Source of the DNA: Turnera subulata
Taxonomy: Eukaryota; Streptophyta; Magnoliopsida; Malpighiales; Passifloraceae
Length of the DNA stretch: 64,000 bases
Direction of reading: 5' to 3'
Assembly: GCA_028386065.3 (NCBI GenBank)
Contig: JAKUCV010004765.1
Span: 59,255 to 123,254 of the forward strand
The position numbers and the translations under genes were made by a program. Shown here one piece after another: positions 58,374-64,000 of the stretch; positions within the stretch are counted from its first letter, which is position 1, and each line of letters begins with the position of its first letter. Below the pieces are notes generated by a model. The model did not search any database and was not told the origin of the DNA. It saw only the letters and a list, made by a program, of their open reading frames with translations.

Positions 58374-58702
58374 ATACTACCGGGGGTGGTGGCCCAGTGG
58401 CAAGGCCTTCAACCTGCCATCTCTAAGATTCGGATTCGAGTTCCGGCGCTTCCAGTCAAGCCCCATAGTATGATGCGACCGAATATGGCCTTCCACACGG
58501 TGGGGTGCTGGCCGTTGAGCCCGGTGATTCCCCGGTATTATGACGCGTAGCAGGTGAGGGTGTCCGCTGGTGCCCCGGTTGGGCGGTCTCTCCTATGAGG
58601 AGGGTCTAATGCCAGGATGTAACCGGTATTGACCGGGGCCTGGACCGACGGGACGATGATGACACCACTGATGCCTTTTTTTTCTCGACAAAAAAAAAAA
58701 AA
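58374..58702 (+). mobile_element. tRNA-derived SINE, about 329 bp
   Basis: An RNA polymerase III promoter is visible: A box TGGCCCAGTGG (58390-58400) and B box GATTCGAGTTCC (58433-58444), 33 bp apart. The body is GC-rich and ends TTTCTCGAC plus 12 A. TCAATCACCGTAT flanks it (58361-58373 and 58703-58715). SINEs move with LINE enzymes. The same tail is found in the micro-insertion at 55147. Confidence 0.9.
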
Positions 58703-58831
58703 TCAATCACCGTATCATTTAGTAGGATTTAAGCGCCATAAATCTCAGCCTCCCAGCCAGAAAATGCTTACTTGATACTGTTTAAAGAAATGCTTATTTG
58801 ATGCGTCTAGAGGGTCAATATTATACAGCAA

Positions 58832-60267
58832 TCTATTATATATATTAAAAGCTGAATCCCTTACCAGGTTTTGACACATAGGATTTTTAGAGTCTTGCTT
58901 TTTTGCCATGTGTAGGTTTTGAGGTCTTTGTTTTTTGCCATGTGGAGGGTTCTAAGTGTTGTTTGATTGGCTCTTATTTTCATTATAATTATCCCAATTA
59001 GAGTTAAGGAAAAACCTAATTATACACGATCGGATTTTTTTAGCAAGATACCTAATTATACACGATCATATTTTTTAGCAAGATTGGTACTCTCCACAAT
59101 CAAATTTTTTTTAATGATACAGTCCTAATTATACTACACTTTTAGCCAAATGAGTTACTCATTCATTTTGTTCCGATTTTTTAAAGAAAAATTTTCATAA
59201 TTATCCCAATCAGAGTATGGGTAAAAACCAACTCATTGATTAGTAAAAAAAACGTAAACACTCCATGTTCAGAATAAAAAGACCTTTAACTCATTCATTT
59301 TGAACCGATTCAAATCAAAGAAATGATAGAAAAAAAAAACCTCCATGATTAGCAATTTTGAAAATAAATTAGTAAAACAATTCATCCAAAGCTAAATTTG
59401 TACGGTTTTTTTTAGCAAGATTAGTACTCTCCACCATAGAATTTTTTTTTTAATGATACAGTCCTAATTCATCCAAAGCTAATTTTGTACGGTTTTTTTC
59501 AGCAAGATTAGTACTCTCCACCATCAGATTATTTTTTCATGATACAATCCTAATTATACTACACTTTTAGCAAGATGAGTTAAGGTAAAACCTTTAACTC
59601 ATTGATTTTGTTCCGAAACAATTCATCCTAAACTAAATTTGTACCGTTTAAAAGATACTGAGATTAGATTAAAAAGAAGTTAAACCGTCCAGGATCAGAT
59701 TAAAAAAAGTTAAACTCTCCATGAGAACAGATTAAAAAAAAAAAACTTTAGCCCATTTATTTTTTTTCCGATTTTTTAACAAATAAATTTAATTGATAAT
59801 TGTTAAACTCTTATCTCTAAATATTTATAAATACAGGTACAGGTTTTGTTTTTGATACTGTTTCCTTTCCATTTATTCTTCTCTGTTTTCCTACTTTTTT
59901 AGCTTGCAGTAGGTACTAATCTTATTCTCTTTTTTTTTTGTTCTCTATACAGCACTATTTTGGTTTTTAAGTTCCTGTATCTAATACAGTTTTTTTAAAG
60001 AAACAAAAAAGTGTAATCACACAGATAAATTCGGATGTTAGTACATTGATGTACGGATACAGTTTCTGTGTTTTATAGTTTCTTTACAATTCTATTTTGT
60101 CTATTTTGTTTTAAAATTTTGTGTGTCTCTTATGGTTTCTTTTGAGAAACAAAAAATTGAAAACACACAGAGAAAATCCAGATGTCAGTACAATGAAATT
60201 CGGATACAGCTTTTGTGTTTTACAGTTTCTTTTCAGTTTCTGTGAGAAATTCTTAAATGATGAAACT
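58832..60267 (+). mobile_element. Helitron 5' part, 3' end displaced by a Gypsy-like LTR
   Basis: TCTATTATATATATTAAAAG after A matches the 5' end of the Helitron at 19511, including GACACATAGGATTTTT. TTAGCTTGCAGTA and TCCATTTATTCTTCTCTG-like blocks near 59880 are also shared. The CTAG terminus is not seen before the LTR begins at 60268. Repeated GCAAGATTAGTACTCTCCACC strips (about 59070-59560) show internal duplications. Confidence 0.6.
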
Positions 60268-60915
60268 TGAAACGCCCCGACCCGTATTTACCGTACACAG
60301 TAAACACGTGCCGGAACGGTGACGACCCAACCCAACATGACTCAACATACAGTGTGTACAACAACAACTCGGCCCCAACGGCCCAAAATAACAAACATCA
60401 ATATTAATAAATCCGGCCCAATGGCCCAACAACAATAATAATATGCACAGCGGAAGACTTTAACCCACGTAAACACTGTAAGCAACAACAATATGGCCCT
60501 ACGGCAAAATAAACAGCACAGCGGAAGACTTAACGACTCACAATGACTCTGTATGCAACTAATGGATCCGAGTCCTGTCCAAGGGATAACGCCGCAGTCT
60601 GTCTGGAATGCAGTATACCTGAACCACAAATAACTCAACCTACGGGATGAAAGCCCGCAGGTGAGGGGTGAGTCCGAAGTGCCCACCGGGTAAACCCATA
60701 AGCAAATATACATATACATACACCGTAACTATTCCAAGTCACAACACAACAGTTAACCAAGGTTCTCACGAACCTTAAATACACACGGGTGATTCTAGAC
60801 ACGTTATTCCAATTTTATTATCAGGGCCCCTATCACAAGTTAAATGATGGCCGTCGCCTGGTAGCCAAGCTAGCTAGCCCGTGGACCCCGCCCTGGTACC
60901 TCCACGTAAAACTGG

Positions 60916-61030
60916 CACAGACAGGGAGCAGACCCCAAGCCCACTCTCCCCCAGCGCCTAAAAATAATAATCGGTACAGACAGGGAGCAGACCCCAAGCA
61001 CACTCTCCCCCAGCACCATAAATCAGACTA
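60916..61030. repeat. 59-bp tandem duplication inside the LTR
   Basis: ACAGACAGGGAGCAGACC and CACTCTCCCCCAGC occur twice, about 59 bp apart. Confidence 0.85.
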
Positions 61031-61332
61031 CCATCTGGCTGTTCCATCATTTAACCGTGACTCACTAGATGTCTAAGTGTATTCAATTTTATTATTTCCT
61101 TTTTCCTCGTCTAGTTACTACATCTCTATCATCCAACCATTATCTCATTATCCCGAGCAGGCTCGCAGCCTCTCCGCTCGTCTGGATAATAACCAATATC
61201 AAACTGTCATCACATAATAGTACCCCCGGTACTCAACTCTCACAATTCTACAGTCAACAACTACAATAATCTTACTTATATCCACAATCCCAACATCATC
61301 AATTATATCAACAGCAACAATAGTTTCAACAA

Positions 61333-61560
61333 CATTAACGGCATCAATCATCAACTTAACACCTCACACAACAACCATACACTGCCACAAGGCTTCACAC
61401 CAACAATGTCACATATAGTCAACAACTCAACAGTAGCAATATTCTCAACAACATCGATGACAACAATTATCAACATAATTCATCACACAACAAACCATAC
61501 ACAGCCACAAAGTATCATACCAGCATCATTGGACACAGTAAGCAAACAGCAACTTGATAT
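61333..61560. repeat. About 115-bp imperfect tandem duplication inside the LTR
   Basis: AACAACAT, CATCACACAACAA/CTCACACAACAA, CCATACAC.GCCACAA and ACCA.CA..AT blocks recur in the same order at about 61333 and 61447. Confidence 0.65.
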
Positions 61561-63391
61561 CACGGGATGTAAATAAATATTTACTTAACCTCACCTTAGC
61601 CGATTATCAAATACGGAATCCTCAACAGGTTCCAAAGCCGGTTCCACAGGAACTGCTCGATATCATAACCTATACAACAAAATAACATGCTCATATAAAT
61701 GCACATAATCGGTATTCTATGATGCCAAACTGTGTAATAACCCATCCCGGTTCTTATCCCTTATTATTTCTATTTACCGAAAATAATTTACCCTACGTAT
61801 ATCCGTATATAATTTCGGTGCCATACTTTAATTAAAACTCCTTTCAAAATATTTTCATAAAATAACTATAATTTCCAAAAATTATATTATCCATAATTTT
61901 TCCAAAAAATAACAACCTATTTATAATTTTTAGAAAATATTTATATTGTATTTATCTTTTCTAAATATATGTAGTAATAATACTTTCCAACACAAAATAT
62001 AATTACCTTTAATTTTACAAAGTACATATACATATATATATAATTTCCACACCTACAATTTTCCAGAGAAATAATGTATATATAAATTTTCTAGAAATTA
62101 TTTTCAAGGTATATATATATTTTTTTTCTAATTAATAATAGTTTTTCTTAAGTAAAACTTAATTATTTATCAAAGTAAATATATTTATATTTTCTTGAAA
62201 ATACCAGAATTATATTGTCCATAATTTTTTTCAAAGTAAATATAATTTTTTTCCAAAATTAATTTCCAGAATATTAATAAATAGACATATATAAATTGTT
62301 TTTTTTAATTAAATGGACTGGGCCATGAACAGTGCTGGCCCAGACCCTGCACAGTGCCAAGCCCAGGCCCGTGCAGAGCCCAGCAGCACAGTCCGGCCCG
62401 CCCAAGCCCAAACCAACAAAACCAACCTAAACATCAGCCCACTAATGTCTAAAGCATCAGGCCCAAGACGGCAGGCCCGAGTCCAAGCCCACCACCTTGG
62501 ACCCAACAGGCAATGGCCACTATGGACCTTCTTCCACCTCCGGGCGCGGCTACTTACCTCGGCGGGCTCGGCACTGGACAGTCACGGCGAGGAGGCGAGG
62601 GAGGCGTGCTGAGGTACAGGTGGCATGGCGTGAGGAGAAAGAAAGGCCGGCGAGGAGGAACGGGGCAAGGTTGCACGACCAGTAGCAGCGTCGGCTTCGC
62701 GTGGAAGAGGAAGGCGGCTACTGGCCGCGGCGGTGCAACGACGCGGGCGACTCCGGTGATGACGCGGTGGAGAGGGGAAGAAGGAGAAGGAGTTGGTGAC
62801 GGTGGCGCGAGAGGTCTCAGGTGGTGGTGGCGAGCGAGAGGTGGAGGCGGCGAGGGGGCGGTGGCCGGCGCTGCTCTTCCCCTCCCCTTCCTTTTTCATT
62901 TTTTTTTCTTTTCTTTTCTATTTCCCTCTGATTTTCCTTTTTCCCGGTTTCAATTATTTTTCCTCTTTTTTTTTCTTTCTTTCTTCTTCTTTTTTTTTCT
63001 TCTTCTTTTCTTTCCTTTCTTCCTCTCCTGGTTCCTTTCCACCGGCTTTAAACTTGTTTTTTTTATTTTTTTTTTTCTTTTACTATTAAGCATGTGAGCA
63101 ATAATGAAAATCGTCCATATTACGGGCGAGTCCGATCCGGTCCAGAAAATAACCGATACCTCCTTAGCTATTTTCCGGTGTGATTTTTCGAGAAATTCCG
63201 AAACCCGAAAAATACCAACTTAGGTTCGAAAAATCCGCGGGAAAATCATGAGCGCGGGAAAACCCTCGGTTTCGAAAAATGACTCCCGATTTACCTTGAA
63301 TTAATTACCCAAGATTAATTCAACAGTAATTCACGGTGAAACGACTTTAACAGTCCCGGTAAAAATCCAAATTTTTACCCGGGCTGTTACA

Positions 63392-63410
63392 TTCTACCCC
63401 CCTTAAAAAG
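63392..63410 (-). promoter_or_regulatory. Polypurine tract of the Gypsy-like element
   Basis: On the minus strand TTTTAAGGGGGGTAGAA abuts the LTR start. Confidence 0.75.
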
Positions 63411-63580
63411 AATTTCGTCCCCAAAATTCCGTCATCTTATCCGTGGGTCCTACCACAATAAGCTTCTGGCACAATCTGCCAGGTGTCCAACCTCAACATG
63501 AGATACCGCTTATACCCTTAAGCGACATCTCATCCGCTTATAAGTACCGAACCTCATGACTGGCATACTCACACACAGTC

Positions 63581-63961
63581 ATGGACTCTCCACTGAGATC
63601 AAGGACAACTTCCAATTCCGAGAACAACAGCTACATCGGCGGCAGAGCTTTCCCAACAAGCTCCGATGAGGAAGAGCCTCCGAAGAAGCGCTTCAAGACC
63701 AACATCGTCGGTCTGGAGGAGCACATGGTGGTCTCTCCAAAGCGACGGAAGAAGCGTGCCGGCAAGAAAGCTGAGGATAGGAAAGGCAAGGCGGTAGCTG
63801 AAAGCAGCACACCGCAGCAGAAGTTGACGCAGCTGAACGTCTCCCTGAGGAAGATCAGCTCGGCGGTGGCACAAATTGAACTGGCGTGCGCGGAGCTGTT
63901 CCCTCACCTGAGGAACGTCCAGAATCTTGTAAAAGATCTTGAGAAGCAAGTAGCTCCGTAG
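63581..63961 (+). CDS. Small basic ORF antisense to the Gypsy-like element
   Basis: 126 codons from ATG 63581 (context GTCATGG) to TAG. It lies 190 bp inside the element from the LTR, on the opposite strand, where the end of pol would normally be. I do not recognise the protein. It has a Ser/Asn-rich N-terminus, an acidic DEEEPP step into basic PPKKRFK (34-39), a strong bipartite-like signal PKRRKKRAGKKAEDRKGK (53-70) and a helix-forming C-terminal half (about 81-122) with a heptad-like Leu/Ile/Val pattern. TTATAAGTA (63538-63547) could be a TATA box and AATAA lies at the window end. Plant Tat-type and Grande-like elements are known to carry extra antisense ORFs; this may be one, or a captured host fragment. 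The opposite strand (63599-63949) is also open but has no pol motif. Confidence 0.55.
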   Translation: MDSPLRSRTTSNSENNSYIGGRAFPTSSDEEEPPKKRFKTNIVGLEEHMVVSPKRRKKRAGKKAEDRKGKAVAESSTPQQKLTQLNVSLRKISSAVAQIELACAELFPHLRNVQNLVKDLEKQVAP

Positions 63962-64000
63962 AGCACTTCTTCTCCTGTTGTAAAACTATATTATGAATAA

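Larger units (their letters stand above)
60268..63391 (-). repeat. Ty3/Gypsy-like LTR, 3.1 kb, minus strand
   Basis: The minus strand starts TGTAACAGCCCGGG and ends GGGGCGTTTCA. Just before it on that strand is AAGGGGGGTAGAA, the polypurine tract, preceded by GGGGACGAAATTCTTTTT, a context typical of Tekay/Del-type chromoviruses. It is therefore the 3' LTR, and the rest of the element lies right of the window. Inside are a GC-rich block (62510-62880), a long pyrimidine tract (62880-63080) and internal duplications. No protein-coding gene is supported within it. Confidence 0.8.

Noticed and set aside
62513..63097. 194-codon plus-strand ORF in the Gypsy-like LTR
   Set aside because: Gly/Arg-rich then Phe-rich, produced by GC-rich and pyrimidine tracts inside an LTR; the opposite strand is open too.

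Overview
This is a flowering-plant nuclear segment: spliced genes, plant-specific trihelix transcription factors, TTTAGGG-type telomere-like repeats, and Stowaway, hAT, Mutator-like, Helitron, SINE, L1 LINE and LTR elements typical of a repeat-rich angiosperm. The species cannot be named from sequence alone. All calls rest on reading motifs, termini and target-site duplications (TSDs) by eye.

Only three host genes are supported, all on the + strand. At the left edge (258-1316) lie the last two visible exons of a MINDY-3/4-type deubiquitinase with an EF-hand-like insert. At 21152-22519 is an uninterrupted 455-codon trihelix factor of the GT-gamma type. At 45889-48725 is a two-exon GT-2/DF1-type factor with two trihelix domains (654 aa). 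The two trihelix genes are the core of the window and recall the neighbouring trihelix genes of Arabidopsis chromosome 1. Both have short upstream ORFs, and the GT-2 leader carries a 211-bp direct duplication with no difference seen.

Almost everything else is mobile DNA. A degenerate L1 LINE (about 3.03-10.14 kb) is split by a hAT element with an exact 8-bp TSD and ends at a minus-strand array of about 2-kb LTRs (10.14-14.26 kb) with an attached tandem hairpin array (14.4-14.7 kb). A long inverted-repeat element follows (14.70-15.47 kb), then a young non-autonomous LTR element (15.89-19.17 kb) and a Helitron (19.51-20.35 kb). Between the trihelix genes are two MITEs, a Pack-MULE carrying a cytochrome P450 fragment (33.48-35.38 kb), and SIRE/Maximus-like Copia remnants (35.5-43.7 kb) interrupted by a second LINE that has lost its reverse transcriptase. 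To the right of GT-2 are another MULE (49.19-50.72 kb), a 5'-truncated LINE with a 16-bp TSD (52.99-53.81 kb), a tRNA-derived SINE (58.37-58.70 kb), a Helitron 5' part, and a 3.1-kb minus-strand Ty3/Gypsy-like LTR (60.27-63.39 kb).

The least expected features are a 126-codon, basic, probably nuclear-targeted ORF antisense to the Gypsy-like element just inside its LTR (63581-63961); a tandem array whose units form two alternating hairpins with a compensating base-pair change (14403-14702); a GC-rich dyad cluster kept upstream of the TATA box in three related LTRs; and at least seven very short A-rich insertions with 11-20 bp direct repeats that look like minimal retroposition scars, one matching the 3' end of the SINE.
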